DNA of 64,000 nt from Flammeovirgaceae bacterium UBA5008 (GTDB lineage: Bacteria; Bacteroidota; Bacteroidia; Cytophagales; Cyclobacteriaceae), in contig DGYK01000057.1 of NCBI GenBank assembly GCA_002398365.1, positions 43,494-107,493 of the forward strand, given 5' to 3'. Positions 54,535-63,523 of this stretch are shown piece by piece (position 1 is the first letter of the stretch; the number at the start of each line of letters is the position of its first letter). The notes under the pieces are model-generated. The model ran no database searches. It was not told the DNA's origin and was given only the letters and a program-made list of their open reading frames with translations. The position numbers were made by a program, and so were the translations under genes.

Positions 54535-55847
54535 ACACAGCCTACGAAAAAATGATAAATGACCTGGCGCCAAAAAAATTTGGCTGGAAGGGAAATGCTT
54601 GGGTTGCCTTTCTTGTAGTTGTTATTCTCGCAGGAATGTATTCCTACGTTCAGCAACTTAAGTCTGGCTTGGTTATAACGGGCATGCGAGACTATGCGCT
54701 GTGGGGCATTTACATTTCCAATTTTGTCTTCTTTGTTGCCGTGAGCCTCGTGGGATCGTTGATCACAGCCATTCTGCGATTGTCCGGTGTACATTGGAGC
54801 ACACCGCTTACGCGCATTGCTGAGATCATCGCTGTCGCTGCCATCATCATGGCGGGCATTACCATCATCATTGATATGGGCCGACCTGATAGGCTTCTGA
54901 ATTTATTCTTGCATGGCAGACTTCAGTCGCCCATCCTCTGGGACGTTATCGTGATTACAACTTACCTGGTCATCAGCCTTCTATTGTTGTACTATCCGCT
55001 ACTGCCCGATTTCAGCATCTTGAAGCGCCACGCGGATCACCAAGGCTGGTTAAGTAAATGGTATGACAGGCTTTCGTTGAACTGGTCGGGCAATGAAAAG
55101 CAAGTTCGCATACACGCCATATCGCTACAGGCCTTGTCTATTATGATCATCCCCGTGGCGTTTGCCATTCACACAGTAACGGCATGGCTGTTCGAAACTA
55201 CCTACCGACCGGGATGGGACAGCACCAACTTCGGGCCCTACTTTATTGCCGGTGCATTTGTGGCAGGATCTGGCGCAGTGGTGGTGGTGATGTTTGTGCT
55301 TCGCAAACTGTACAGCCTTGAGGATTATATCACAGACGATCATTTTGATAAAATGGGAAAAGTGCTGGTATTGCTATGCCTGCTGTATTTGTATTTTAAT
55401 ATTAATGAGTACCTCATTCCCACATACAAATCCACCAAAGAAGAGGCCATGCATCTTCAAAGTTTATTCAAGGGAGAATATGCAGTACTGTTCTGGACGG
55501 TGATCATCGGTGGACTCATTCTTCCGGTGATCATATTGTTGTTTCGCAAGGGCAGGAAACCTCTTCCGTTGTTTCTGGTGGCACTGGCAGTCGTGCTGGG
55601 TGCCTGGTGGAAACGCTACCTGATTGTAATCCCTACACTCAGCCATCCGTTTCTTCCCATTGAAGGTGTGCCCCAGTCGTGGCATCATTACGCACCAACA
55701 CTGATGGAATGGTCTATCACTGCGGCTACGTTGGCGAGTGCATTGCTGATCATCACCTTACTGGTGCGATTTCTTCCCATCGTACCCATTTATGAAACGG
55801 CCGAAGAAAGAGGATTGACGGAAACATCTCAACCTACCTGCTCATGA
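54531..55847 (+). CDS. NrfD/PsrC-type membrane quinol-interacting subunit
   Basis: 438 residues with about ten membrane helices, including LWGIYISNFVFFVAVSLVGS and FAIHTVTAWLFETTYRPGWD (conserved residues of the quinone site region). It exchanges electrons between the quinone pool and the ferredoxin subunit. It overlaps both neighbours by 4 bp (ATGA), so a coupled complex is likely. Confidence 0.92.
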   Translation: MNTAYEKMINDLAPKKFGWKGNAWVAFLVVVILAGMYSYVQQLKSGLVITGMRDYALWGIYISNFVFFVAVSLVGSLITAILRLSGVHWSTPLTRIAEIIAVAAIIMAGITIIIDMGRPDRLLNLFLHGRLQSPILWDVIVITTYLVISLLLLYYPLLPDFSILKRHADHQGWLSKWYDRLSLNWSGNEKQVRIHAISLQALSIMIIPVAFAIHTVTAWLFETTYRPGWDSTNFGPYFIAGAFVAGSGAVVVVMFVLRKLYSLEDYITDDHFDKMGKVLVLLCLLYLYFNINEYLIPTYKSTKEEAMHLQSLFKGEYAVLFWTVIIGGLILPVIILLFRKGRKPLPLFLVALAVVLGAWWKRYLIVIPTLSHPFLPIEGVPQSWHHYAPTLMEWSITAATLASALLIITLLVRFLPIVPIYETAEERGLTETSQPTCS

Positions 55848-56692
55848 GAACTTATTTGATATACTTTTTTTTACTTCTCGCGAATGCTGCATTCGCTCAA
55901 AACCCTACACATAAAGCGAGAGTATCCGCCCAATACGTTAAGGTTATGAACCGGGAAGCGTTCATCGCTCTTTCTGCTAAATACAAAGGCGAGAACGGAT
56001 TTGAACCCGCTTCGGGTCTTGCGATTCAGGTGTACAAAAAAATGCCTGACGACTCACTCTTCTACCTGGGCGTAGCGACAATGAATCCGGAAGGGAAAAC
56101 AAAATTTGTTTTGAACGATAGCAGTCTGGCAAAGACAAAGGAATCTTCTGTTTTTACCTACGTGGTGAAAATAGAAAACCAATCTACGTATGAAGATTCC
56201 GAAACAGAAATAAATATAGCCGATGCATATCTTTCGGCTGCTGTTGAAGCAGTTGACAGTATAAATCAAATCCGTGCAACGCTTACCGATGGATCGGGGC
56301 AACCACTGGCAGGGCAATCCTTAAAAGTGCAGTTGCAACGGATGTATGCCCCGCTTCCAATCGGTGAAGAGAATTATGAGACTGATGAGAAGGGTTCGAT
56401 CACAGTGCCGATAGAAGCACCCATGCCCGGTGTAAATGGTGAATTGACGTTTGAGGTAGTGCTCAATGAAAGTGAAACGTATGGTACGGTAAAGGCATTG
56501 GTTACTGCGCCTATTGGCACACCCATTGTCGATCAATCAACTTTTGACAAACGCACCCTGTGGTCACCGCCTTCAAAGGCACCTTATTGCCTGCTCATTT
56601 TCCCGAACCTGATTATCCTGGGTGTGTGGCTGCCCATACTCTTATTGATAATTAACCTTTTTAGAATTTCAAAAGCCGGCATGAATACATAA
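55844..56692 (+). CDS. Periplasmic protein with Ig-like region and C-terminal anchor
   Basis: 282 residues: signal peptide (ending AAFAQ near 19), a beta-rich periplasmic part (about 25-235; IRATLTDGSGQPLAGQSLKV resembles an Ig/CNA-B-like repeat) and a C-terminal membrane helix (about 250-272, LIFPNLIILGVWLPILLLII) with a short cytoplasmic tail. Coupled to the NrfD gene, so it may be an assembly or structural subunit of the complex. Family not recognised. Confidence 0.7.
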   Translation: MRTYLIYFFLLLANAAFAQNPTHKARVSAQYVKVMNREAFIALSAKYKGENGFEPASGLAIQVYKKMPDDSLFYLGVATMNPEGKTKFVLNDSSLAKTKESSVFTYVVKIENQSTYEDSETEINIADAYLSAAVEAVDSINQIRATLTDGSGQPLAGQSLKVQLQRMYAPLPIGEENYETDEKGSITVPIEAPMPGVNGELTFEVVLNESETYGTVKALVTAPIGTPIVDQSTFDKRTLWSPPSKAPYCLLIFPNLIILGVWLPILLLIINLFRISKAGMNT

Positions 56693-56711
56693 AACACTAA
56701 ACCCTATAACT

Positions 56712-57122
56712 ATGAAAAAACAAACTATTATTCTTCTGTTGGCCTCTTCTGTTGCCATGTACTCGTTCACGTTCGTATATCAATCAAAAGAATGGGTAGT
56801 GCCAGAGGCCGCTAAAAAAGCAAAGAACCCTACAGACAAGGCAGACAAAGAAAACCTATCGATTGGTAAGAGCTTATACTCCAAGCACTGTCAGTCCTGC
56901 CACGGCAAAGAAGGATATGGAGATGGAACAAAAGCCAAGGAACTAAAAGGAAAGGATCGAATGGGAGATTTCTCAAGCGCTGAATTCCAGAGCCAAACAG
57001 ATGGTGCCTTGTTCTATAAAATGACCACTGGTCGGGATGACATGCCTGCCTTTGACAAAAAGATTCCCGATGCTGAAGACCGGTGGCTAATCATCAATTA
57101 TATCCGTACCCTCAAACAGTAA
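56712..57122 (+). CDS. Class I c-type cytochrome
   Basis: 136 residues. N-terminal hydrophobic segment (IILLLASSVAMYSFTFVY) that may be uncleaved, one heme site CQSCH (C60, C63, H64) and a distal Met in GRDDMPAF near residue 114. Typical c553/c6-type fold. It is placed to accept electrons from, or donate to, the FeS/NrfD module. Confidence 0.9.
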   Translation: MKKQTIILLLASSVAMYSFTFVYQSKEWVVPEAAKKAKNPTDKADKENLSIGKSLYSKHCQSCHGKEGYGDGTKAKELKGKDRMGDFSSAEFQSQTDGALFYKMTTGRDDMPAFDKKIPDAEDRWLIINYIRTLKQ

Positions 57123-57132
57123 TACGTTTGTT

Positions 57133-57537
57133 ATGAAAACAATTTCTATCTCAGACTATGCCTACAAATATCTCGACTACATGTTTTGCAGAGCTGCAAA
57201 AGAGTACCGTCCTGAATTTAGTTTGACTGACTGGGATAATTTGAATAATCGACTCAATCAAATGGAAAAGACAAACAAAATATCACGGGCGGCTATGGCC
57301 GACAAGTTTATTGACCTTGCCAATGAATTTACAACGACCGAAACTAAAGAACGTGTAGGTGCAGCCATCATGTTTGCGGCAGCACGATACAACGCATTTG
57401 AGGCTTTCTCTAAATCCAGCAATCTCTCAAAAGATAGGGATGATGCCATAAATTGGTATACCCGCGAGTATAAGAGGATGCTTGAAGCAAACATGGAAGA
57501 TCTTTTGAATACCGGGAACAAACCAAAAATCAGCTGA
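57133..57537 (+). CDS. Hypothetical helical protein
   Basis: 134 residues, all-helical, no signal peptide, no cofactor motif. It contains FIDLANEFTTTETKERVGAA and WYTREYKRMLEANMEDLLNT. Cytoplasmic. It follows the cytochrome by 10 bp, so it is probably cotranscribed with the redox genes. Family not recognised. Confidence 0.6.
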   Translation: MKTISISDYAYKYLDYMFCRAAKEYRPEFSLTDWDNLNNRLNQMEKTNKISRAAMADKFIDLANEFTTTETKERVGAAIMFAAARYNAFEAFSKSSNLSKDRDDAINWYTREYKRMLEANMEDLLNTGNKPKIS

Positions 57538-57568
57538 TACTATTAAGATGGACTTAAACAGAGTATAT

Positions 57569-58252
57569 ATGAAAACAACGATTGGAATCATGATCCTGTG
57601 CCTGGTAACAACATACCTGGGTGCGCAGGACAACACAAACTCAAAAATAAGATTTGGCGTGTACGCCAACGGAGGCACCAGTTCATTGGTGCAAGGCATG
57701 GGCATGGATATGAACATGTACAGAAGTGGCTACGGGGGGATGTACGGAAGTAACATGCCGATGTATAATTACACGGGTTCAGTCGGAGGTGGCGTAAGCC
57801 TCACCGTGCCCCTGCACCAGCGGTGGTCTTTTGTTGGAAACGTGGGCTATATGAATCGCGGAGCGAATTATGGTACGATGAATTCTTCCACCTACAATTC
57901 CAGTTACCGGTTTTCTTACCTCGATGTGTGGGCGATGGGGCAATATAATAATCTGCCCAAAGGCCCTGTAAAATTTACAGCCGTGCTCGGCCTGATAGAG
58001 AGCACGTTACTATCGGCCACCGATAAAGGCTCAGGAACCAATCAAGACATGATGGACAATGTAAACCGAGTGGATCTCGGAATGGTTTTGGGGCCGGGGT
58101 TAGAATTTGGCCTAAAGAAGAAGGGGGCCATTCAAGCCCGACTGCTCTATACGTTCGGGTTTATGAATGTATTTCGGGGTATGTACTACGATAGCGGGAT
58201 GCATTCGAATAATGCAGCATTCCTCCTACAAGTGGGATATATTTTTAATTAA
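57569..58252 (+). CDS. Hypothetical outer-membrane barrel protein
   Basis: 227 residues from ATG 57569: signal peptide (TIGIMILCLVTTYLGAQ) and small beta-barrel strands ending FLLQVGYIFN. A Met/Gly/Tyr-rich segment (GMGMDMNMYRSGYGGMYGSN, about 43-62) is unusual and could coordinate copper or another soft metal. Function unknown. Start at 57569 is preferred over 57548 because it fits the signal peptide. Confidence 0.6.
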   Translation: MKTTIGIMILCLVTTYLGAQDNTNSKIRFGVYANGGTSSLVQGMGMDMNMYRSGYGGMYGSNMPMYNYTGSVGGGVSLTVPLHQRWSFVGNVGYMNRGANYGTMNSSTYNSSYRFSYLDVWAMGQYNNLPKGPVKFTAVLGLIESTLLSATDKGSGTNQDMMDNVNRVDLGMVLGPGLEFGLKKKGAIQARLLYTFGFMNVFRGMYYDSGMHSNNAAFLLQVGYIFN

Positions 58253-58269
58253 ACATTAACCAAACAACT

Positions 58270-58845
58270 ATGAAAACACGTAATCTTATCACCCTATCAC
58301 TGATCGTTTTTGGATCAATCACCGCATCGGTTGCGCAACAAGACAGCAGCGGAGTGTATTTGAGCGCAAGTGATTTTAAAAACGGAAAGCTTGCTTATGC
58401 CATTAATTGCAAAACACAAAAGCATAAAATTAAGCTGAATGAATTTTTAAATAAGCCGTACATCACCATGGTACATGAAGGGAAATCCATAAATCTCGAC
58501 AAGAAAAACATTTTCGGCTTTCGCGATTGCGGTGATGTCACCTATCGCTTTGTTGATCAAAATCAGTATACGATTTTAAATCCAACGGAAGAGATTTTAC
58601 TTTATAGGCATGTTGCTCAATCGGCTTCTAAAAATCAACCAGAAACCGTTTATTATTTCTTCAGCAAGTCGGCTCAGGGTGAAGTGTTGGATTTGAACCT
58701 TCCCAGTCTGAAAAAAGCTTTTCCTGACAACCATACGTTTCATGATATGTTGGATACCGAGTTTGGTAGTGCTCCCCTAACTGCTTATGATTCCTACCAT
58801 AAAATATACAAGATCAACAGGATTTATCTAAACAGTCAAAAGTAA
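58270..58845 (+). CDS. Hypothetical secreted protein
   Basis: 191 residues with a signal peptide (about 1-21, ending ASVAQ). The mature part has no recognised domain; it contains GKLAYAINCKTQKHKIKLNE and FHDMLDTEFGSAPLTAYDSY. Likely periplasmic. It lies 17 bp after the barrel gene in the same direction. Confidence 0.6.
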   Translation: MKTRNLITLSLIVFGSITASVAQQDSSGVYLSASDFKNGKLAYAINCKTQKHKIKLNEFLNKPYITMVHEGKSINLDKKNIFGFRDCGDVTYRFVDQNQYTILNPTEEILLYRHVAQSASKNQPETVYYFFSKSAQGEVLDLNLPSLKKAFPDNHTFHDMLDTEFGSAPLTAYDSYHKIYKINRIYLNSQK

Positions 58846-58853
58846 AAGCTACC

Positions 58854-59486
58854 GTGTTACCTTCTTGCAATCTGAAAAAAAAGAAAATGGGGCCGTGGCT
58901 TCTGGTTTACATTTCTGTTTTGGGAATAGGTATTTTTTCAAGCTGCTCGGCTCCCTATCACATTGATGTTTCCAAAGCTTGGGATGAACGAACCGATCCC
59001 TATAATTCGTTTTGGGTTTCCATTAAAGGTGACGAAAAAACACAATTAGAAACGTCAAAGGCTATCGGGTCGAGTCTTGAGCGCAATCTTTTGATGATGG
59101 GGTTAAAAAAAGATTCCCTGAGTCCTCAGTTGATCTTTATTGTCCAGTGGGAGGCGCGCCACATAGCAAAACAGTCAACCGCTTCCAATAATGAAGTGAT
59201 GCAATCCTATAGTATAACTAACCCTGTTTATTCTCCCTTCGAGAATACTTCTAACCAACTCAAAAGCACCACGGCCAGCAGACACATTATTCGATATTAT
59301 GATAGCGAATTATTTTATAGGATTAGAGCGATTGACGCATTAAAAAATGAAGTGGTTTGGTCTGCCAATATCTACCCCCACAAAAGCGAGGTTTTGTCTG
59401 ACGAGAGTATTGCAACAATACTACCGGAGTTACTTACATCATTTGCAGAAACACAATTCAAAAGTGCCAAGCACAAGATTGACTAA
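58854..59486 (+). CDS. DUF4136-like lipoprotein
   Basis: 210 residues with a GTG start at 58854. The signal peptide reads KKKKMGPWLLVYISVLGIGIF with lipobox SSCS; starting at ATG 58887 would lose the basic residues before the hydrophobic core, so the GTG is preferred with some doubt. The mature part (SLERNLLMMGLKKDSLSPQL, then RIRAIDALKNEVVWSANIYP) resembles DUF4136 lipoproteins. Function unknown. Confidence 0.6.
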   Translation: MLPSCNLKKKKMGPWLLVYISVLGIGIFSSCSAPYHIDVSKAWDERTDPYNSFWVSIKGDEKTQLETSKAIGSSLERNLLMMGLKKDSLSPQLIFIVQWEARHIAKQSTASNNEVMQSYSITNPVYSPFENTSNQLKSTTASRHIIRYYDSELFYRIRAIDALKNEVVWSANIYPHKSEVLSDESIATILPELLTSFAETQFKSAKHKID

Positions 59487-59489
59487 GCG

Positions 59490-60344
59490 ATGAATATAAC
59501 CATAACCAAAGCTTCGGGCGAAAAGGAACCTTTTGAAAAGGAAAAGTTGCGCCTGTCGCTAGTGCGGGCGGGCGCGTCATCTGCACTGGCGGCCCAAATT
59601 GTGAGGGAGATAGAAATAAATTTGACAGAAGGAATGAGCACAAAGGACATTTATACAAAAGCACATAAACTTTTGAACAAGGCTGAACGCCCTGTTGCAG
59701 GTCGCTACCACCTTAAGAATGGAATAATGGAGATGGGGCCCTCGGGTTTTCCGTTCGAGAGGTATGTGTCTGAAATTCTAACTCATCAAGGTTATAAAGT
59801 GCAAGTTGGTAAAGTGGTAGAAGGTAAGTGTGTAAAGCATGAGGTGGATGTGATTGCGGAAAGAGCGGGGCAGCATTTTATGATTGAGTGTAAATATCAC
59901 AATAGCCCGGGAATATTTTGCGATGTAAAAATCCCGCTCTATATCCATGCCCGCTTTATCGATGTAGAGGCACAATGGAAGCTAGAGCCCGGTCACGGAG
60001 AAAAATTTCATCAGGGATGGGTGGTCACCAATACACGTTTTACGAGTGATGCCATTGCCTATGCTTCCTGTGTCGGGCTTAATCTGGTCAGTCTGGATTA
60101 TCCGCAGGGAGGAAGCTTGCGGGACATGATTGAGCAGACAGGACTCTATCCATTAACCTGTTTGACTTCTCTTACCCATCAAGAAAAAAAAGTATTGTTG
60201 GAAAGAAAAATTGTGTTGTGCAGGGAGGTCTGCCACAATCCTCAGTATTTATCTGAATTAAATATTTCAGAACCCCGCACCAAAATCATCTTAGAAGAAG
60301 GAAATCAACTGTGTCATAAACTCATTCGTCATGATCAACACTGA
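59490..60344 (+). CDS. ATP-cone/Mrr-type nuclease fusion protein
   Basis: 284 residues. Residues 1-90 form an ATP-cone domain (ITKASGEKEPFEKEKLRLSL; typical allosteric nucleotide-binding cone). Residues about 90-215 form a restriction-endonuclease-like domain with the active-site pattern HEVDVIAE...FMIECKYH (D120, E133, K135). A predicted nuclease under (d)ATP control. It overlaps the Ca2+ ATPase gene by 14 bp. No methylase or helicase partner is in view. Confidence 0.85.
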   Translation: MNITITKASGEKEPFEKEKLRLSLVRAGASSALAAQIVREIEINLTEGMSTKDIYTKAHKLLNKAERPVAGRYHLKNGIMEMGPSGFPFERYVSEILTHQGYKVQVGKVVEGKCVKHEVDVIAERAGQHFMIECKYHNSPGIFCDVKIPLYIHARFIDVEAQWKLEPGHGEKFHQGWVVTNTRFTSDAIAYASCVGLNLVSLDYPQGGSLRDMIEQTGLYPLTCLTSLTHQEKKVLLERKIVLCREVCHNPQYLSELNISEPRTKIILEEGNQLCHKLIRHDQH

Positions 60345-62994
60345 AATATTGAGGCAATCTGTCCATAGCAAATCGCAGGAAGACATCCTTCGTGAATATC
60401 AAGCTGATGCTGAAAAAGGATTGACTCCCGAGGAGGCGGCATCGCGATTGGACATCGTAGGACGAAACGCAATCAGCCACGAAAAGAAAAAAAGCCTGTG
60501 GTTGATTTTTCTCGGCCAATTCAACAATGCACTCGTGTACCTTCTACTAGTTGCAGCGGGTTTGTCCTTTTTCTTTCAAGAGTGGCTCGATGGCTTTGCG
60601 ATACTAGTAGTGATTTTAATCAATGCCATTATTGGATTTTATATGGAGTATCAGGCCGAGCGTTCGATGGAAGCTTTGAAAAAATTATCTATACTCCCAT
60701 CTAAAGTTATTCGCAATGGCGCAACGACTGAGATCAACGCAGAAGAACTGGTGCCGGGTGATTTGATATTCCTGGAAGCAGGAGATATGGTTCCTGCTGA
60801 CGGTAGGATTTTTCGGCCATCGCAACTCCAGGTGGATGAAGCAGCACTGACGGGCGAATCTCTGCCCGTAGAAAAGAAGGATATGCAAATAGATGAGGGC
60901 ACTACTTTGGCAGAACGCATCAACATGCTGTACAAGGGTACTTTCATTGCAAAGGGAAATACGCGCTGCATTGTTACCAGCACAGGTATGCTGACGGAAC
61001 TTGGTAAAATTGCCAGCCTGGTGCAATCAGCCGAACAGGCTGCCACACCGCTGGAGAAAAAGCTGGAGGGTTTTAGTAAAAAGCTAATCAAAATAACAGT
61101 GGTTTTGGTGGTGATCATATTTTTTGCAGGCCTTTTAAATGGACAAAAATTCCTTGAAATGCTCGAGACCTCCATTGCCCTCGCAGTGGCCGCCATACCC
61201 GAAGGACTGCCGATTGTGGCAACACTTGCGCTGGCCCAGGGAATGCTTAGAATGGCCAGGCACAATGTGATTGTAAAGAAACTGTCTGCTGTAGAAACGT
61301 TGGGAGGTACGAATGTGATTTGTACCGATAAGACAGGTACGCTAACCCAAAACAAAATTGAAGTCAATCTCATCGTAACACCTTCTGGAAAATATGATGT
61401 AGGCAATTCAAAAAAAGCTGACACAAATGAACCATCTTTTCAACAAATAATGTGGGCCTCGGTTTTGTGCAATACGGCATCCCTTGGAGAAGTGGGCAAG
61501 GAAACAGGCGACCCACTTGAAATAGGGCTCCTCAAGTTTTCTCAACAACAGGGATTAACAATAGAATCGGTGCGGAAGGATAACCCTCTGATAAAGGAAG
61601 AGCCTTTCTCCTCCGACACCAAGATCATGTCTACCATGCACCGCTCGAAAGATGGTTTGCGGGTATATGCAAAAGGTGCCAGCGAAGAATTGATCAATCG
61701 CTGCAATCGAATAGCCGACCAGCGCGGAGAGCGTGAATTTAATGCAGAACTTAAAGCAACCTGGTTATCAGAGTCAGAAAAACTGGCGGCATCCGGCCTT
61801 CGGGTTATTGCCGTAGGAACTAAAATTTCTTCGGTTGATGAAAATAACCTGTCAACAAACTTAGTGTTCCTCGGCCTTATCGGCATGATTGATCCGCCTC
61901 GCGAAGAGGTATTCGCTGCCGTGCAGGAATGTAAAACCGCAGGAATCAAGGTGGTGATGATCACGGGTGATCATCCATCGACTGCCCAAAATATTGCACG
62001 CAAATTGGGCATCATGGAAGACGACAAGCAGGTTGCGATGAATGGGAAAGATATGAGTGATTATGAACACGTAACTGAAGAAGAGAAGGATCGCTGGATA
62101 AATACACCCGTATTTGCCCGCGTAAGCCCAAAGCAAAAACTGGACTTAGTCACGGTGTTGCAAGATCGAAAAAAAATTGTGGGCATGACCGGAGACGGTG
62201 TGAACGATGCGCCTGCGCTTAAGAAATCAGACATCGGGATAGCGATGGGCCTGCGCGGTACACAGGTAGCACAGGAAGTTGCCGATATGGTTTTGAAAGA
62301 CGATTCATTTTCTTCCATTGTGCTAGCCATCCGCCAAGGCCGCATCATTTTCGATAACATCAGGAAATTTGTCATCTTCTTATTGTCGTGCAACATGAGC
62401 GAATTGTTTGTAATAGCCGTTGCCTCTGTGTTAAACCTGCACTTTCAGCTTTTCCCATTGCAGATTTTGTACATCAACATCATCACCGATGTCCTTCCTG
62501 CACTTGCGCTCGGGGTCACAGCGGGCAGCGCTTCCATTATGAAACAACCGCCACGCAACACAGAAGAGCCGATTATCGATAAGAAAAGATGGATCGCCAT
62601 GATTTACTATTCGGTAATCATTACCATTACCACACTGGGTGCCGTTTTCATAAGCCATCACACGGTACACAAAACAGAGGGCTGGAATCCAGAACTATGC
62701 AACAATATCTTGTTCTTCACATTAATCATCTCTCAGTTGCTCCACGTCTTCAACATGAGTTCATCGGGTAGCGGCAACTTTTTTAAAAATGAAGTTTTTA
62801 CAAATAAGTATGTCTGGTATGCCACGGGCGCATCATTTGCCTTGTTGTTTTTATGCTACCAAGTGACCATCGTGCGCAAAGCACTTGACATATACCCGAT
62901 GTCATATGAAGATTGGTTGATTGCTGTCGGCATGAGTTTCACCTCGCTCGTTCTTATTCAAATTTCAAAGGCACTTAAAATAATAAGCCAGTGA
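60331..62994 (+). CDS. P2-type Ca2+ (cation) ATPase
   Basis: 887 residues with ten membrane helices. Motifs: TGES (about 172-175), PEGLP (290-294) in the helix-4 calcium site, the phosphorylated Asp in CTDKTGTLTQ (D333), KGASEELI, and GDGVNDAPALKKSDIGIAMG. The N-terminal cation-ATPase segment SVHSKSQEDILREYQADAEK is present. This is a PacL/SERCA-like calcium pump; Mn2+ is also possible. It overlaps the nuclease gene upstream and the SRPBCC gene downstream (GTGA). Confidence 0.92.
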   Translation: MINTEILRQSVHSKSQEDILREYQADAEKGLTPEEAASRLDIVGRNAISHEKKKSLWLIFLGQFNNALVYLLLVAAGLSFFFQEWLDGFAILVVILINAIIGFYMEYQAERSMEALKKLSILPSKVIRNGATTEINAEELVPGDLIFLEAGDMVPADGRIFRPSQLQVDEAALTGESLPVEKKDMQIDEGTTLAERINMLYKGTFIAKGNTRCIVTSTGMLTELGKIASLVQSAEQAATPLEKKLEGFSKKLIKITVVLVVIIFFAGLLNGQKFLEMLETSIALAVAAIPEGLPIVATLALAQGMLRMARHNVIVKKLSAVETLGGTNVICTDKTGTLTQNKIEVNLIVTPSGKYDVGNSKKADTNEPSFQQIMWASVLCNTASLGEVGKETGDPLEIGLLKFSQQQGLTIESVRKDNPLIKEEPFSSDTKIMSTMHRSKDGLRVYAKGASEELINRCNRIADQRGEREFNAELKATWLSESEKLAASGLRVIAVGTKISSVDENNLSTNLVFLGLIGMIDPPREEVFAAVQECKTAGIKVVMITGDHPSTAQNIARKLGIMEDDKQVAMNGKDMSDYEHVTEEEKDRWINTPVFARVSPKQKLDLVTVLQDRKKIVGMTGDGVNDAPALKKSDIGIAMGLRGTQVAQEVADMVLKDDSFSSIVLAIRQGRIIFDNIRKFVIFLLSCNMSELFVIAVASVLNLHFQLFPLQILYINIITDVLPALALGVTAGSASIMKQPPRNTEEPIIDKKRWIAMIYYSVIITITTLGAVFISHHTVHKTEGWNPELCNNILFFTLIISQLLHVFNMSSSGSGNFFKNEVFTNKYVWYATGASFALLFLCYQVTIVRKALDIYPMSYEDWLIAVGMSFTSLVLIQISKALKIISQ

Positions 62995-63503
62995 AAACAC
63001 TTACGCGAACTACCACTTACCCATCTCCGGCTGACATTGTCTTTCAATGTCTCGATAATTTAGGAGTTACGGGAACACACATGACGCAATCTTCTGCAAT
63101 GATGATGGGAAGTAAACTTGATTTGCGGTTTCTTACCGAGCACCATACTGGTTTAGGAACCAAATACCGATGGACCGGAAAAATGATGGGTTTAAAGATG
63201 GACTTTACCGTTGAAGTGACCAAGTGGATGCCTGGAGAAGAGAAGATTTGGGAAACGATTGGCGAGCCAGAACTAATTATTTACTCATGGTATCGCATGC
63301 ACTTGATGCTTACAGAAACTATGGGAGGTACCTGCGCACGCCTCTCCATCAGTTACAAAAAACCGAAAGGAATATTTCACAACTTACTCTCCTTCTTATT
63401 TGCAGATTGGTACTGCAAATGGTGCTTAAAACATATGTTAGAGGATGCTAATAAGCTACTCATGAATGACAAAGAACACGGTGAAGAACGCAAGAATCAA
63501 TGA
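62991..63503 (+). CDS. SRPBCC-family (START-like) protein
   Basis: 170 residues with a GTG start overlapping the ATPase stop (GTGA). The N-terminal TYPSPADIVFQCLDNL, KYRWTGKMMGLKMDFTVEVT and C-terminal long helix are the pattern of SRPBCC ligand-binding folds (polyketide cyclase/START-like). Ligand unknown. Cotranscribed with the ATPase. Confidence 0.8.
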   Translation: MKTLTRTTTYPSPADIVFQCLDNLGVTGTHMTQSSAMMMGSKLDLRFLTEHHTGLGTKYRWTGKMMGLKMDFTVEVTKWMPGEEKIWETIGEPELIIYSWYRMHLMLTETMGGTCARLSISYKKPKGIFHNLLSFLFADWYCKWCLKHMLEDANKLLMNDKEHGEERKNQ

Positions 63504-63523
63504 TTTATAGTAGTTAACCATAA

